A DNA stretch of 64,000 nucleotides from contig NZ_MWSJ01000011.1 of NCBI RefSeq assembly GCF_002237755.1, positions 1 to 64,000 on the forward strand, given 5' to 3'. Shown piece by piece: positions 7,644 through 17,386 of this stretch. The notes beneath the pieces are model-generated. The model was not told the origin of the DNA and did not search any database. It saw only the letters and a list, made by a program, of their open reading frames with translations. A program made the translations under genes and the position numbers. The first letter of the stretch is position 1. Each line of letters begins with the position of its first letter. The stretch is from Lysinibacillus sp. KCTC 33748. GTDB lineage: Bacteria; Bacillota; Bacilli; Bacillales_A; Planococcaceae.

Positions 7644-8996
7644 ATGGGTAAATATTTTGGAACAGATGGCGTCCGTGGCGTCGCGAATAGTGAATTAACA
7701 CCGGAGTTTGCATTTAAGCTTGGCCGCGTAGGTGGCTACGTTTTAACGAAGGATGCAACGGACCGTCCAAAGGTTTTAATCGGTCGTGACACGCGTATTT
7801 CAGGTGAAATGCTTGAAGGTGCACTTGTAGCTGGTCTTTTATCAATCGGCGTGGAGGTAATGCGTCTTGGTGTTATTTCAACACCAGGTGTGGCTTACCT
7901 TACTCGAATTATGAGCGCAAATGCAGGCGTTATGATTTCAGCTTCACATAACCCAGTTGCTGATAATGGTATTAAATTTTTCGGTCCTGATGGTTTTAAA
8001 CTAACAGATGCGCAAGAGGCCGAAATCGAAGCAATATTAGATGCACAAGAAGATACATTGCCACGTCCGATCGGGGCAGATTTAGGTTCAGTAAGTGACT
8101 ACTTCGAGGGTGGACAAAAATATATTCAATATTTAAAGCAAACAGTGACTGAAGAATTTGAGGGCATCCATGTAGCATTAGATTGTGCACATGGCGCTAC
8201 GTCTTCACTAGCTACACACCTATTTGCAGATTTAGAAGCGGATATCTCAACAATGGGTGCCTCACCAACAGGCTTAAATATTAATGAAGGTGTCGGTTCA
8301 ACACATCCAGAAGGATTAGCTAAATTTGTCACAGAAAAAAATGCTGACGTTGGTTTAGCATTCGATGGCGATGGTGACCGTTTAATCGCAGTAGATGAAA
8401 ACGGTAAAATTGTTGATGGTGATCAAATTATGTTCATCATTGGTAAGCATTTAAATACAGTTGGTCGCTTGAAAAAGCAAACAATCGTGTCAACGGTTAT
8501 GAGTAACATGGGCTTCTACAAAGCTGTTGAAGATAACGATATGCACAGTGTACAAACAGCTGTAGGTGATCGTTATGTCGTAGAAGAAATGCGCGCTAAT
8601 GATTATAATTTAGGTGGCGAGCAATCTGGTCATATTGTTTTCCTAGACTATAATACAACTGGTGATGGCTTATTAACGGGTATTCAGCTTGTTAACATTA
8701 TGAAATCTACAGGTAAAAAACTATCAGAGCTTGCTTCTGAAATGAAAATTTTTCCACAGCGTTTAGTCAACGTACGTGTAACAGACAAGCATGCTGTGAC
8801 GGAAAATGCAAAAGTTGCTGCAGTAATCGCTGAGGTAGAAGCAGATATGGCTGGTAACGGTCGCGTGCTAGTGCGTCCTTCTGGTACTGAGCCACTTGTA
8901 CGAGTAATGGTAGAAGCTGCGACAGAAGAAGATTGCGAGCGTTACGTAGAGCGTATAGCAGATGTTGTACGTACTGAAATGGGCTTAACGGAATAA
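7644..8996 (+). CDS. glmM: phosphoglucosamine mutase
   Basis: A 450-residue enzyme converting glucosamine-6-phosphate to glucosamine-1-phosphate for peptidoglycan and teichoic acid precursors. It begins [12 protein letters not shown], the standard GlmM start. The phosphoserine loop ISASHNP places the catalytic serine at 101. The metal loop DGDGDR lies near 240 and the sugar-binding GEQSGH and phosphate-binding RPSGTEP motifs follow. An upstream in-frame TTG at 7623 exists, but AAGGAGAG sits 10 nt before the ATG at 7644 and decides the start. In B. subtilis GlmM also binds and inhibits CdaA, consistent with its place after cdaA-cdaR. Confidence 0.95.
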   Translation: MGKYFGTDGVRGVANSELTPEFAFKLGRVGGYVLTKDATDRPKVLIGRDTRISGEMLEGALVAGLLSIGVEVMRLGVISTPGVAYLTRIMSANAGVMISASHNPVADNGIKFFGPDGFKLTDAQEAEIEAILDAQEDTLPRPIGADLGSVSDYFEGGQKYIQYLKQTVTEEFEGIHVALDCAHGATSSLATHLFADLEADISTMGASPTGLNINEGVGSTHPEGLAKFVTEKNADVGLAFDGDGDRLIAVDENGKIVDGDQIMFIIGKHLNTVGRLKKQTIVSTVMSNMGFYKAVEDNDMHSVQTAVGDRYVVEEMRANDYNLGGEQSGHIVFLDYNTTGDGLLTGIQLVNIMKSTGKKLSELASEMKIFPQRLVNVRVTDKHAVTENAKVAAVIAEVEADMAGNGRVLVRPSGTEPLVRVMVEAATEEDCERYVERIADVVRTEMGLTE

Positions 8997-9000
8997 ATAG

Positions 9001-9131
9001 TTTATCTTCATTCAGTAGGTGGTAAATACCCACTGAATGAAGATAAAGCCTCCGGCGGATGTCACGGATTTTGAATTGTGCATGCACAATTCAAAATCCA
9101 GACGAAATTACACCAAGGCGAAATTTATCAA
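9001..9131 (+). repeat. dispersed repeat, copy A
   Basis: Palindrome-rich non-coding element. A 16-bp stem (TTTATCTTCATTCAGT and its complement, 9001-9047) is followed by the family core CCTCCGGCGGATGTCACGGA, a perfect 34-nt palindrome at 9066-9099 centred on TGCATGCA, and the variant end GACGAAATT...GGCGAAATT. Other copies are at 9890, 10721, 22234, 31566, 50266, 56246 and 60886. Confidence 0.75.
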
Positions 9132-9168
9132 CAACTCGATTTCCTTTCAAAGGAGGTCGGGTTTTTTT
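9132..9168 (+). terminator. glmM terminator
   Basis: AACTCGATTTCCTTT pairs with AAGGAGGTCGGGTT (G-U pairs tolerated) and is followed by seven T residues; it sits directly after repeat copy A. Confidence 0.7.
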
Positions 9169-9322
9169 ATTAGGCTCAGAGAAGTGATGGATAGAAAGGT
9201 AAGAGGTGTGGATAGAACTATTTTGTGCTTCAGGTATTGAAAGCCTTCCGACGAAATGAATGTTTTCAAAAAGAATGGGAACAGTAGTACAGAGTCACAA
9301 TTACAGGGAGTGTTGTATTGCA

Positions 9323-9844
9323 ATGGCTAAAATTGCTACGGTAATTACTAATATGTTCGAGGACGCCGAATTTACGAGTCCTAAAGGAGCGTTAGAAGCG
9401 GCAGGTCATGAACTAATAACGATCGATACGACAGCGGGCATTGAGGTAGAAGGTAAGCACGGAGAGAAAGTAAAAATTGATAGGGGCATCGATGAGGTAA
9501 CGGCTTCTGAATTTGATGCATTGTTCATTCCAGGTGGATTTTCTCCTGATATATTACGTGTAGATGATCGTGTTGTGGCATTTGTAAAGGAGTTTATGGA
9601 CGATATGAAACCAACCTTTGCTATTTGTCATGGACCTCAATTACTCATTACAGCAAAAACATTAAGTGGTCGTGACGCAACTGGCTACAAATCCATTCGA
9701 GTAGACTTAGAAAATGCAGGTGCAATTTTCCATGACGAGGAAGTGTTTGTTTGCCAAAAACAATTAGTCACAAGCCGCACACCGGAGGATCTACCAGCAT
9801 TTAATCGAGAAATTGTGAAATTATTAGAGAGTGAAGAAGGCTAA
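9323..9844 (+). CDS. DJ-1/PfpI family protein (type 1 glutamine amidotransferase fold)
   Basis: A 173-residue cytoplasmic protein of the DJ-1/PfpI superfamily, related to the Bacillus general stress proteins YfkM and YraA. The nucleophile elbow AICHGPQ puts the catalytic cysteine at 102, with FIPGGFSPD (about 68-76) forming the partner loop. Family members are described as proteases or as deglycases that repair glyoxal-damaged proteins; the true substrate is unsettled. I start at ATG 9323 (MAKIATVITN), which matches the family length; in-frame codons back to 9260 add residues with no family counterpart. It is followed by a strong terminator. Confidence 0.88.
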   Translation: MAKIATVITNMFEDAEFTSPKGALEAAGHELITIDTTAGIEVEGKHGEKVKIDRGIDEVTASEFDALFIPGGFSPDILRVDDRVVAFVKEFMDDMKPTFAICHGPQLLITAKTLSGRDATGYKSIRVDLENAGAIFHDEEVFVCQKQLVTSRTPEDLPAFNREIVKLLESEEG

Positions 9845-9848
9845 GCTT

Positions 9849-9880
9849 AAAAGGCACAAGTGAATCTGCTTGTGCCTTTT
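9849..9880 (+). terminator. terminator of the DJ-1/PfpI gene
   Basis: AAAAGGCACAAG and CTTGTGCCTTTT form a perfect 12-bp stem around an 8-nt loop. Confidence 0.9.
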
Positions 9881-9889
9881 ATGTTTTAA

Positions 9890-10204
9890 TTTCTTTCAGC
9901 AAATGTCTTTTGTACCGAAAGCGTAGCGACAGGTACAGAATTCTCCCACCTCTATAGTGGTGGGATTAATGCGAATTAAAGTTACTCTTCAGCGGGCGTC
10001 CAAACACCTGCTAAAATAGAGGAACTCAGTCTAAGAACGCCACGTCCTGTGGCAATTTATCTGTGCGAAAGCGAAGCGATAGCAACACACGACTGAGCGA
10101 CCAACATCATGTTGCTGCCGCTACGTTGCACTACGCTTTCGCACAGAAAACATTTGTTGGCCCAAAGCCTCCGGCGGATGTCACGAAATCGGAAAGGAGT
10201 TCTT
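9890..10204 (+). repeat. dispersed repeat, copy B (long form)
   Basis: A long copy of the dispersed element. It contains the CTTCAGCGGGCGTCCAAACA stem, an extra module with CGCCACGTCCTGTGGC and GTGCGAAAGCG...CGCTTTCGCAC, and the core GCCTCCGGCGGATGTCACG followed by ATCGGAAAGGAGTTC. It is closely similar to copy F at 50266 but lacks the CAATTATGCC...GGCATAATTG end found in other copies. Confidence 0.75.
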
Positions 10205-10343
10205 TTTGTTTAGGCTAGCAACCGGGCATGGAAAAAACATCATATATTTAATAGGAATTTCAAAATAATGCTTTATAGCAGATTGTTTGTCTACACTTTG
10301 TCACTAAAAAGTAGGATAAATAGGTGTTTTTTATAACGAAAAT

Positions 10344-10372
10344 TTGACGTATAGCATATGATTGAGTATGAT
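10344..10372 (+). promoter_or_regulatory. glmS promoter
   Basis: TTGACG at 10344-10349 and TATGAT at 10367-10372 with a 17-bp spacer, about 80 nt upstream of the ribozyme cleavage site. Confidence 0.75.
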
Positions 10373-10439
10373 GGAGAAGTTGAATATGAGGTCCGACCTT
10401 ATCATTTAACGAGAGCGCATAAGGAGGGAAGAACGCGCA

Positions 10440-10595
10440 AAATCGGAAAACAATTATAGCGCCTGAGCTGAAGAAATTGGACGAAGCTAACTTCAGCAGA
10501 CGAGGTGGAGGTTTATCGAAAATTCGGCGGATGCCTCCCGATCGACATACCCGATTGTCACTTTTCATTTTGAAAGCATTTGAGTGATTGAATGT
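10440..10595 (+). ncRNA. glmS ribozyme (glucosamine-6-phosphate riboswitch)
   Basis: Self-cleaving ribozyme that uses glucosamine-6-phosphate as cofactor and cuts the glmS mRNA when the product is plentiful. The conserved core is present: TATAGCGCC at 10455 with cleavage expected between A10458 and G10459, the CTGAAG/CTTCAG stem, AGACGAGGTGGAGG (10499-10512), TTATCGA (10512-10518) and TTCGGCGGATGCCTCCCG (10523-10540), then a downstream hairpin ending near 10590. Unusually, the element ends more than 400 nt before the glmS start codon because a dispersed repeat (10721-10920) lies between them. Confidence 0.92.
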
Positions 10596-10720
10596 ACAGA
10601 AAATGGAGAAGGTATAGTTAAAGCAATAGATAAATAGAAAATCTCACGTATCGAATAATTACTATTCAGATGGCTGAATGAGTGTAAGTTTATGTATGTA
10701 TGAGTATGCATATTTTATTT

Positions 10721-10920
10721 ACCTTCTTTCAACAGGTGTCCAAACACCAGCTAAAAGAAGGTAAAGCCTCCGGCGGATGTCACGGAGATCGGAAAGGAGT
10801 TCAATATAGGATGTTAGCCTAAAATCATCGCATCCATGCGATAACGGCTAACTGACCTGCATCGTGCAGGCCTAAGCACAAAGCCGATTCCGGACGCAAT
10901 TATGCCGAGGCATAATTGAT
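10721..10920 (+). repeat. dispersed repeat, copy C, inside the glmS leader
   Basis: A 200-nt copy with all modules: TTTCAACAGGTGTCCAAACA hairpin, GCCTCCGGCGGATGTCACGG core, GATCGGAAAGGAGTTC, the CATCGCATCCATGCGAT hairpin, GACCTGCATCGTGCAGGCC hairpin, and the CAATTATGCC-GAG-GGCATAATTG end. It lies between the glmS ribozyme and the glmS start and so would be part of the glmS mRNA. Confidence 0.8.
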
Positions 10921-11016
10921 AAATAAGCATAGCTTTTACATTCATAAAAAAATTCGATAGGTTGGGGTCTAATTTGTCATTGCGTCAAATTGACGATATC
11001 GGAGGACAAGAAATTT

Positions 11017-12819
11017 ATGTGTGGAATTGTAGGATATATTGGTGAAACAGATGCAAAGGAAATCTTATTAAAAGGTTTAGAGAAACTAGAGTACCGTGGT
11101 TATGACTCAGCAGGTATTGCAGTACGTAATGAAGATGGGGTAACAGTCTTCAAAGAAAAGGGACGTATTGCTGATTTACGTGATGCAGTAGACGAGGACG
11201 TTGCTGCAAAAGTTGGTATTGGTCATACACGTTGGGCAACTCACGGTGTGCCAAACCGTCTGAATGCACATCCTCATCAGAGTGCATCAGGACGTTTTAC
11301 TTTAGTACACAACGGAGTTATTGAAAACTATCATTTATTACAAAAAACATATTTAAAAGGTATCCCGATGAAATCTGATACAGACACAGAAGTCATCGTG
11401 CAATTAGTAGAGCTATTTGTAAAAGAAGGTTTAAGTACAACTGAGGCGTTCCGTAAAACTTTATCTTTATTACACGGCTCATACGCATTAGCTCTTTTAG
11501 ATGCAGAAGCGGCTGATACAATTTTCGTTGCGAAAAACAAATCACCACTTTTAGTAGGTGTTGGTGAAGGCTTCAATGTAGTAGCTTCAGATGCAATGGC
11601 GATGCTACAGGTAACAGATCAATATGTGGAGCTACACGATAAAGAAGTCGTAATCGTACACAAAGCTAGCGTTGAAATTACAAAATTAGACGGTTCATTA
11701 GTAGAGCGTGCACCATACACAGCAGAGCTTGATATGAGCGATATTGAAAAAGGTACGTACCCTCACTATATGTTAAAAGAAATGGATGAGCAGCCAACAG
11801 TTATTCGTAAAATCATTCAAGCATACGAAGGCGAGAATGGCGATTTAACAATTGACGCAAATATTTTAGAAGCATTACGATCAGCAGACCGTCTATATAT
11901 TATTGCAGCTGGCACAAGCTATCATGCAGGTCTAATTGGTAAGCAATATTTCGAGAAAATGGCTGGCATTCCAGTGGAAGTTCATATTTCAAGTGAATTT
12001 GGCTACAATATGCCATTACTTTCAGAAAAACCATTGTTTATCTTTATTACACAATCAGGTGAAACAGCAGATAGCCGTCAAGTACTTGTGAAAATTAAAG
12101 AGCTTGGTTATCCAACATTAACAATTACAAATGTACCTGGCTCTACACTATCACGTGAGGCGGATCATACGCTTTTATTACATGCAGGCCCAGAAATTGC
12201 AGTAGCTTCTACAAAAGCATATGTAGCGCAAGTAGCTGTACTTGCTGTAACAGCATATGTAACGGCGAAAGCTAATGGCAAAGGCTTAGAATTCGATTTA
12301 AAACAAGAACTTGCGATTGCAGCAAATGGTATCCAAACAATTATCGATTCAAAAGATGTATTAGAGGATATCGCAGAGGACTACTTAAAAATCGCACGCA
12401 ACGCATTCTTCATCGGTCGTAACATCGACTTCTATGTGAGCCTTGAGGGTGCCTTGAAGCTAAAAGAAATCTCTTACATTCAAGCAGAAGGCTTCGCAGG
12501 TGGCGAGCTAAAACACGGAACAATTGCCTTAATCGAAGAAGGTACACCAGTATTTGCCCTTGTCACACAAGAAGCAGTATCATTAAATATTCGTGGTAAT
12601 GTTAAAGAGGTAGCTGCACGTGGAGCATACCCATGCATTATTGCCATGGCTGGCGTAGACGAAGACGGTGACCGTTTAGTAATCCCTCAAGTTCACGAAT
12701 ACCTAACACCACTTGTATCTGTAGTGCCATTACAGTTAATTAGCTATTACGCAGCACTACACCGCCGCTGTGATGTAGATAAACCACGTAACTTGGCTAA
12801 ATCAGTGACGGTTGAGTAA
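11017..12819 (+). CDS. glmS: glutamine--fructose-6-phosphate aminotransferase (isomerizing)
   Basis: A 600-residue enzyme making glucosamine-6-phosphate from fructose-6-phosphate and glutamine, the entry step of amino-sugar synthesis. It begins [10 protein letters not shown], so after Met removal the class II glutaminase nucleophile Cys is N-terminal. Two SIS sugar-isomerase domains occupy about residues 285-430 and 455-590, with ASTKAY and the typical C-terminus [13 protein letters not shown]. The ATG at 11017 has GGAGG 11 nt upstream; an in-frame ATG-less extension to 10990 is unlikely. Regulation by the ribozyme at 10440-10595 is expected. Confidence 0.97.
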   Translation: MCGIVGYIGETDAKEILLKGLEKLEYRGYDSAGIAVRNEDGVTVFKEKGRIADLRDAVDEDVAAKVGIGHTRWATHGVPNRLNAHPHQSASGRFTLVHNGVIENYHLLQKTYLKGIPMKSDTDTEVIVQLVELFVKEGLSTTEAFRKTLSLLHGSYALALLDAEAADTIFVAKNKSPLLVGVGEGFNVVASDAMAMLQVTDQYVELHDKEVVIVHKASVEITKLDGSLVERAPYTAELDMSDIEKGTYPHYMLKEMDEQPTVIRKIIQAYEGENGDLTIDANILEALRSADRLYIIAAGTSYHAGLIGKQYFEKMAGIPVEVHISSEFGYNMPLLSEKPLFIFITQSGETADSRQVLVKIKELGYPTLTITNVPGSTLSREADHTLLLHAGPEIAVASTKAYVAQVAVLAVTAYVTAKANGKGLEFDLKQELAIAANGIQTIIDSKDVLEDIAEDYLKIARNAFFIGRNIDFYVSLEGALKLKEISYIQAEGFAGGELKHGTIALIEEGTPVFALVTQEAVSLNIRGNVKEVAARGAYPCIIAMAGVDEDGDRLVIPQVHEYLTPLVSVVPLQLISYYAALHRRCDVDKPRNLAKSVTVE

Positions 12820-12912
12820 TTTTATGTAGCTACAGGCTTGTTAGTTATAAATAATACTGTCACATTTTATAATTATATTTGTCATATTAATATAGGATGA
12901 TGTGACACTAAA

Positions 12913-12962
12913 ATAAACCTTGGTACAGAGTAGTTGTTGCTGTATCAAGGTTTATATTTTTT
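12913..12962 (+). terminator. glmS terminator
   Basis: ATAAACCTTGGTACAG pairs with CTGTATCAAGGTTTAT (one mismatch) and is followed by eight T residues. Confidence 0.88.
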
Positions 12963-13043
12963 TTCACATTATTTTTCGGAGTAAACTACATTACAAATAA
13001 GGTTAAAAACTTCTGATGTTGAATTTGAAACGAGATGGTTAAT

Positions 13044-13195
13044 TTATTTACTTACGGTCCTTTACTTTATTGATCTCATTAACTGGATCGGCTATTTCTT
13101 ATTAGTTCAAATCCGTTGGCCACTTCACAAGTTCTTTAAAAACATTATTGTATACCCATTTCAGCCTAATTACCGATAGCATATTAAATGATTAT
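13044..13195 (-). pseudogene. possible small gene remnant, minus strand
   Basis: Read on the minus strand, one frame gives a plausible protein tail with two adjacent stop codons in the middle: residues like KWVYNNVFKELVKWPTDLN, stop, stop, then EIADPVNEINKVKDRK and a final stop. The amino acid composition looks coding but the family is not recognised. It lies in the 450-nt gap between glmS and trhO, which is otherwise featureless. Confidence is low. Confidence 0.25.
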
Positions 13196-13269
13196 CCTTT
13201 ATGTTTAATAGGTCGTAAAAGACACTATCAGGTATATCCTGCAAATATATGAAATGATAGGTGGATACA

Positions 13270-14211
13270 ATGAATTATCAAGTTTTATTATATTACCATT
13301 ATACGAAAATCGAAGATCCAGCTGCGTTTTCAGCAACGCACTTAGCAATGTGTAAAGAAATCGGTTTAAAAGGTCGTATTTTAGTAGCTAATGAGGGCAT
13401 TAACGGTACTGTTTCAGGTACGATTGAGCAAGCAGAGCAATACATGGCAAACATGCAAGCAGACCCATTATTTGAAGGCATTGTCTTCAAAATTGATGCG
13501 GCAGATGGGCATACATTCAAAAAAATGCATGTACGCCCACGTCCTGAGTTAGTAAACCTAGGCTTAGAAGAAGACGTAAACCCACATGAATTAACAGGTC
13601 GATACCTGTCACCAGAACAATTCCTTGCTGAAATGCAAGATGAAAATACAGTAGTATTAGATGTGCGTAACACGTATGAATACGATGTCGGCCATTTTCG
13701 TGGTGCGATTCGACCAGATGTACAAAACTTCCGCGATACACCGGAATGGGTACGTGCAAACCGCGAGCTATTCGACGGGAAAAATGTTTTAACATACTGC
13801 ACGGGCGGGATTCGTTGTGAGAAGTTTTCGGGCTGGATGAAACGTGAAGGCTTTGGCGATGTTGGTCAATTACACGGCGGTGTTGCAACATACGGAAAAG
13901 ACACTGTTGCGAAAGGCCAATTATGGGACGGTCAAATGTACGTATTTGATGAGCGTTTAACGGTGCCGATCAATCAAGTAGAGCATGTTATTATTGGTCG
14001 TGATCACTATGACGGCGAACCTTGTGAACGTTACATTAACTGTGCAAACCCTGAATGTAACAAGCAAATCATTGCATCAGAAGAAAATGAAGCAAAGCAT
14101 TTAGGGGGCTGTACAATCGAATGTACAAAGCATGCGCGAAACCGCTACATCGTGCGTCACAATTTAACAGAAGAGCAAGTAGTTCAAACAATTGAGGCGT
14201 TACAAGCATAA
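13270..14211 (+). CDS. trhO: tRNA uridine-34 hydroxylase TrhO (rhodanese family)
   Basis: A 313-residue enzyme of the former UPF0176 family that uses oxygen to hydroxylate U34 of certain tRNAs (ho5U34), a step toward mo5U/cmo5U in the wobble position. An acylphosphatase-like N-terminal domain (about 1-95) precedes a rhodanese domain (about 112-212) with the active-site loop CTGGIRC (177-183), and a cysteine-rich C-terminal segment with CANPECNKQ and CTIECTKH probably binds zinc. ATG 13270 with AGGTGG 6 nt upstream is preferred over the GTG at 13261, which overlaps that ribosome site. Confidence 0.93.
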   Translation: MNYQVLLYYHYTKIEDPAAFSATHLAMCKEIGLKGRILVANEGINGTVSGTIEQAEQYMANMQADPLFEGIVFKIDAADGHTFKKMHVRPRPELVNLGLEEDVNPHELTGRYLSPEQFLAEMQDENTVVLDVRNTYEYDVGHFRGAIRPDVQNFRDTPEWVRANRELFDGKNVLTYCTGGIRCEKFSGWMKREGFGDVGQLHGGVATYGKDTVAKGQLWDGQMYVFDERLTVPINQVEHVIIGRDHYDGEPCERYINCANPECNKQIIASEENEAKHLGGCTIECTKHARNRYIVRHNLTEEQVVQTIEALQA

Positions 14212-14405
14212 GCATGAAAAGCTGTCTAAACATAAAAAAACGTCATTACTACTATGAAAAAAGAATTAAGAAAAGTTTTCTATTGAAACAATCTGCCAAA
14301 AATGGACGTGATTGTTGAACGTCACAAATAAAAAGGGATCAAACTTTTTTATAAAAGTTGTGTAACTAATAATATTAGGGTAATACTCTTGTTGCGAAAT
14401 AGTGA

Positions 14406-14434
14406 TTGTCCCAATCTATTCCAGATTTTATAAT
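14406..14434 (+). promoter_or_regulatory. promoter of the LapA-family gene
   Basis: TTGTCC at 14406-14411 and TATAAT at 14429-14434, spacer 17 bp. Confidence 0.65.
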
Positions 14435-14474
14435 AGTAATTATAGAATGTAGATAACAATGAAAGAGGTGGCAT

Positions 14475-14723
14475 ATGAAAAAGCAGTGGAACTTAATATT
14501 AGCAATAATTGTAGTCTTAATTATCGCGGTATTTTCAGTTATCAATGTTGACAAGGTAACGGTTAATTATTTATTTGGTAAAGCTGAGTGGCCATTAATC
14601 CTCGTTATTATTGGGTCAGTCCTATTGGGAGCTCTATTAGTTGGATTAATTAGTATGATGAAAATTTATCAACTTCAAAGAGCTTTGAAAAAGGCAGGTG
14701 ATGAAATAGATCGACATTCTTAA
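14475..14723 (+). CDS. LapA/DUF1049 family small membrane protein
   Basis: An 82-residue protein with two membrane segments (about 5-22 and 40-62) separated by the short loop VDKVTVNYLFGKAEWP, followed by a charged cytoplasmic tail. This arrangement is characteristic of the DUF1049/LapA (lipopolysaccharide assembly protein A) domain; B. subtilis YrvD is similar in size. Function in Gram-positives is unknown. ATG preceded by GAAAGAGGTGG. Monocistronic, between its own promoter and a terminator. Confidence 0.8.
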   Translation: MKKQWNLILAIIVVLIIAVFSVINVDKVTVNYLFGKAEWPLILVIIGSVLLGALLVGLISMMKIYQLQRALKKAGDEIDRHS

Positions 14724-14822
14724 ATGTTGATCTATTTCACTAAGATCCCTATTGTAAAGCAACACTTAGAATTAAACGATTATATTATTTTACATCAAAA
14801 ATTAAACAACTTTATTTTAATC

Positions 14823-14852
14823 CCGTCCTAAAAATCAGGACGGTTTTTTTGT
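14823..14852 (+). terminator. terminator after the LapA-family gene
   Basis: CCGTCCT and AGGACGG form a 7-bp GC-rich stem followed by seven T residues. Confidence 0.88.
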
Positions 14853-14971
14853 ATTTGAGGTTAGAAAATAGATTAATATGAAATTATAATTATTCTCATA
14901 TTTAACATAAAATAGTTTACATTTATATGGTACTATATTCATAGAATAAGTATCAAGGGAGAGAAGACAAT

Positions 14972-16333
14972 ATGATGAAAAAAATACTGAAACGTACGAG
15001 TGCTGCGTTGCTTGGCGCTTCATTGATGCTGACATCGGTTGTGCCAGTGATTCATGCGAAGGAGCAATCACCGCCCCTATCACCATCGATAAGTAATCAG
15101 GTTATTGAAACCTTAGTTGAAGGTGAAAAATACGGAATTTACCCAACTACATGGTATGATAAAGACTTTCATAAAGAAATTTCTGTGGACAAGGTAAATG
15201 AACTGCTGGCATTAACGGAAAAGAAAGTTGCCTCACTGGGCTTAGCGGAAAATAAAAAGTATAAGCCATTGAACGTGAAGAACGATAATACACGCGGTGA
15301 TATTGTGAATCGCTTGTATAATATCGTCGCACGCTATGATTTACCTGTCGGCACGGATGCCGTTAAATTTATGAAAGATCATAACATATTACAAGGTTAT
15401 TCAAACGAACTGCACTTAGAGCAAAAGGCAACGACGCAACAGGCTGTTCTACTAGCTTCTCGATTGATTAAGATTACCTATGAACTTGCAGAGCAAGGAG
15501 CGAAGGGGGTAGCCTGGGTAGTAGAGGATGAGGATACGACTGTGTATTTATTAGGCTCCATTCACCTAGGTACACCTGACTTATACCCATTTGATCAAAA
15601 ACTAGTGAACGCGTTCGATAAAGCGGATGCGCTATTAGTAGAGGCAAATATTCTGGATACGAAAGGGCTTGATTATTATGCGAAAAAGGCAATGTATTCA
15701 GATGGCACAACACTGAAAGATGCTGTTGCGCCAGAAACATATGCGAAGCTTGAAAAAGTTGCAAAGCTATATAATCTCCCTATGGAACAACTGACATTGC
15801 AAAAACCTTGGACACTGTCAAGCACTTTAGCAATGCTGTCAACAGATAATTCCTTTGGTATGACGCCACAAGAAATGGCGAAGCACGGTATTGATATGTA
15901 CTTTTTATTAAATGCAGATCTGCAGAAAAAGCCAGTGATTGAATTAGAAGGTATGAAAGCACAAGTTGATATGTTTGACGCGTTATCACCAGAAGCACAG
16001 GAGCAGTCTTTAGTCGCTGTGTTGGATAACATAATCAATCCATCTGAAGAAAATCAATCTAACATTCTTCAAGAGTGGTTTACAAGCTGGAAGCAAGGGA
16101 ACGTTGAAGAGTTTGCAAAAAGCTTCCAATCGATGGAAGGTGGACCGTCAGAGTACAATGAAATGCTATTTGGTTTACGAGATGAACAAATGGCAAAGAA
16201 AATCACGAATGTACTTAAAGAGAAAAAAGGTACGTACTTTGTTGTTGTTGGTTCAGGTCACTTCTTAGGTGAGAAAAGCATTCGCTATCATTTGGAGAAA
16301 GACGGGTACAAAGTGAAGCCATTTTATCAATAA
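14972..16333 (+). CDS. secreted TraB/GumN family protein
   Basis: A 453-residue protein with a signal peptide (KKILKR, a hydrophobic stretch to about 28, and cleavage near IHA-KE). Residues about 40-165 resemble a helical region with weak similarity to SLH-like repeats (YGIYPTTW, DILQGYSNELHLEQKATTQQAVLL). From about 170 the TraB/GumN domain begins, with the diagnostic GSIHLG motif (about 196-201), LLVEANI, and the C-terminal GSGHFLGEKS. Members are thought to be metal-dependent peptidase-like proteins of the ChaN/Tiki clan; substrate unknown. It would act outside the membrane, possibly wall-attached. The ATG has AAGGGAGAG upstream. Confidence 0.85.
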   Translation: MMKKILKRTSAALLGASLMLTSVVPVIHAKEQSPPLSPSISNQVIETLVEGEKYGIYPTTWYDKDFHKEISVDKVNELLALTEKKVASLGLAENKKYKPLNVKNDNTRGDIVNRLYNIVARYDLPVGTDAVKFMKDHNILQGYSNELHLEQKATTQQAVLLASRLIKITYELAEQGAKGVAWVVEDEDTTVYLLGSIHLGTPDLYPFDQKLVNAFDKADALLVEANILDTKGLDYYAKKAMYSDGTTLKDAVAPETYAKLEKVAKLYNLPMEQLTLQKPWTLSSTLAMLSTDNSFGMTPQEMAKHGIDMYFLLNADLQKKPVIELEGMKAQVDMFDALSPEAQEQSLVAVLDNIINPSEENQSNILQEWFTSWKQGNVEEFAKSFQSMEGGPSEYNEMLFGLRDEQMAKKITNVLKEKKGTYFVVVGSGHFLGEKSIRYHLEKDGYKVKPFYQ

Positions 16334-16385
16334 AGAAAAACCAAAGAGCACGGGGATTAAGGGTAAGTTGTACCTTAATTTAGTT

Positions 16386-16425
16386 AAAAAGCCTTTAAGG
16401 GATCTATTTCCTTAAGGGCTTTTTG
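16386..16425 (+). terminator. terminator of the TraB/GumN gene
   Basis: AAAAAGCCTTTAAGG pairs with CCTTAAGGGCTTTTT around an AT-rich loop. Confidence 0.88.
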
Positions 16426-16574
16426 TCACCTCACGCGGCAAGAAAACTGTAAGCCTTTCTCCAGTGCTTGTCGTGCCAAAATCGCAAAAGCACTTTTCTT
16501 AGTAAAAATTAGTGTACATATAAACATAAAAAACATACAAACTAATTGTAACGTCGAAATTTTAGGAGGTTACC

Positions 16575-16811
16575 ATGGCTAATTCAAGACACTCAAAACC
16601 AGATGATAGATCCAATAACGTTGAACGAATTCGTGATATCGTTAAGAATACTGAAGAAAAACTCCATGAAGCGGAGATTAGTTTGGAATTTGCAGACCCT
16701 ATGCAAAGTGAAATGATTAAAGAAAAAAATAAGCGACGTCAAAAGTCAATTGAAGGATTAAAAGAAGAAATGCAAGATGAAATGGCAGCTCGTAAAAAAG
16801 GAGAAGTGTAG
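16575..16811 (+). CDS. tlp: small acid-soluble spore protein Tlp
   Basis: A 78-residue highly charged protein beginning MANSRHSKPDDRSNNVERIR, the Tlp family signature (KPDDRSDNVEKL in B. subtilis). Most of the chain is predicted amphipathic helix with repeated Glu/Lys, including EFADPMQSEMIKEKNKRR. Tlp is made in the forespore and is packaged in the spore core, so this gene shows the organism sporulates. The ATG has AGGAGG 7 nt upstream. A forespore SigG promoter is expected upstream near 16512-16540 (CATACAA at 16534), but the -35 match is weak. Confidence 0.92.
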   Translation: MANSRHSKPDDRSNNVERIRDIVKNTEEKLHEAEISLEFADPMQSEMIKEKNKRRQKSIEGLKEEMQDEMAARKKGEV

Positions 16812-16867
16812 AATTGGAGACTTAGGAAGAGGAACTACCTTTTCTCCGACTTAAAAGTATTTCCCAA

Positions 16868-16925
16868 CAAAAGCAGATGGTTTAGAAGTTCTATAATGGG
16901 CTTCTATATCGCCGTCTGCTTTTAT
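16868..16925 (+). terminator. tlp terminator
   Basis: AAAAGCAGATGG pairs with CCGTCTGCTTTT; the 30-nt loop itself holds a smaller AGAAG/CTTCT stem. Confidence 0.8.
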
Positions 16926-17386
16926 TATGAGATTGTAAATGACTTATTATATCTCTTTTTAGAACGTGGATTTCAACACAAATTGGAAGACTTCCTATTT
17001 GGACTTACGAGTTAAAAGTGCTTATACAAGGAATGGGCTAAAATATACTGAGTAAATTCCGGAAGAAGATTACCACATTAGATTTTTAATAGCTAAAAAT
17101 AGTTAGTGGATTAGTATGTCAGAAAAAATACATATATGAAGGCGATAATCTGATTTATCATATTTAAAATAGCTTAAATTTGAACCCCGCGCTTTGACAT
17201 TATTTCAAAATGCGGGGTTTCTATAGGATAAAAGCTTTCTCTTCTATTGTAGTTATCTTAGTAGTGAATAATAAAGTGTGAAAAAGTAATTAAGTATAAT
17301 TAAAGAATAATTTTACTAAAAAAGATGAACCTTTTCCAATGGTCATTTGTTTATAAAGTATAACGCAAAGAAAGGAGTGCCTTGGA
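16926..17386 (+). other. intergenic region before the ECF sigma gene
   Basis: No gene is visible. At 17180-17221 AACCCCGC pairs with GCGGGGTT across a 21-nt loop, a terminator-like hairpin with a weak T run. A TGAACCTTTT motif at 17326, reminiscent of ECF -35 elements, lies 60 nt before the sigma gene, but no clear CGTC-type -10 follows at the right distance. Confidence 0.45.
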
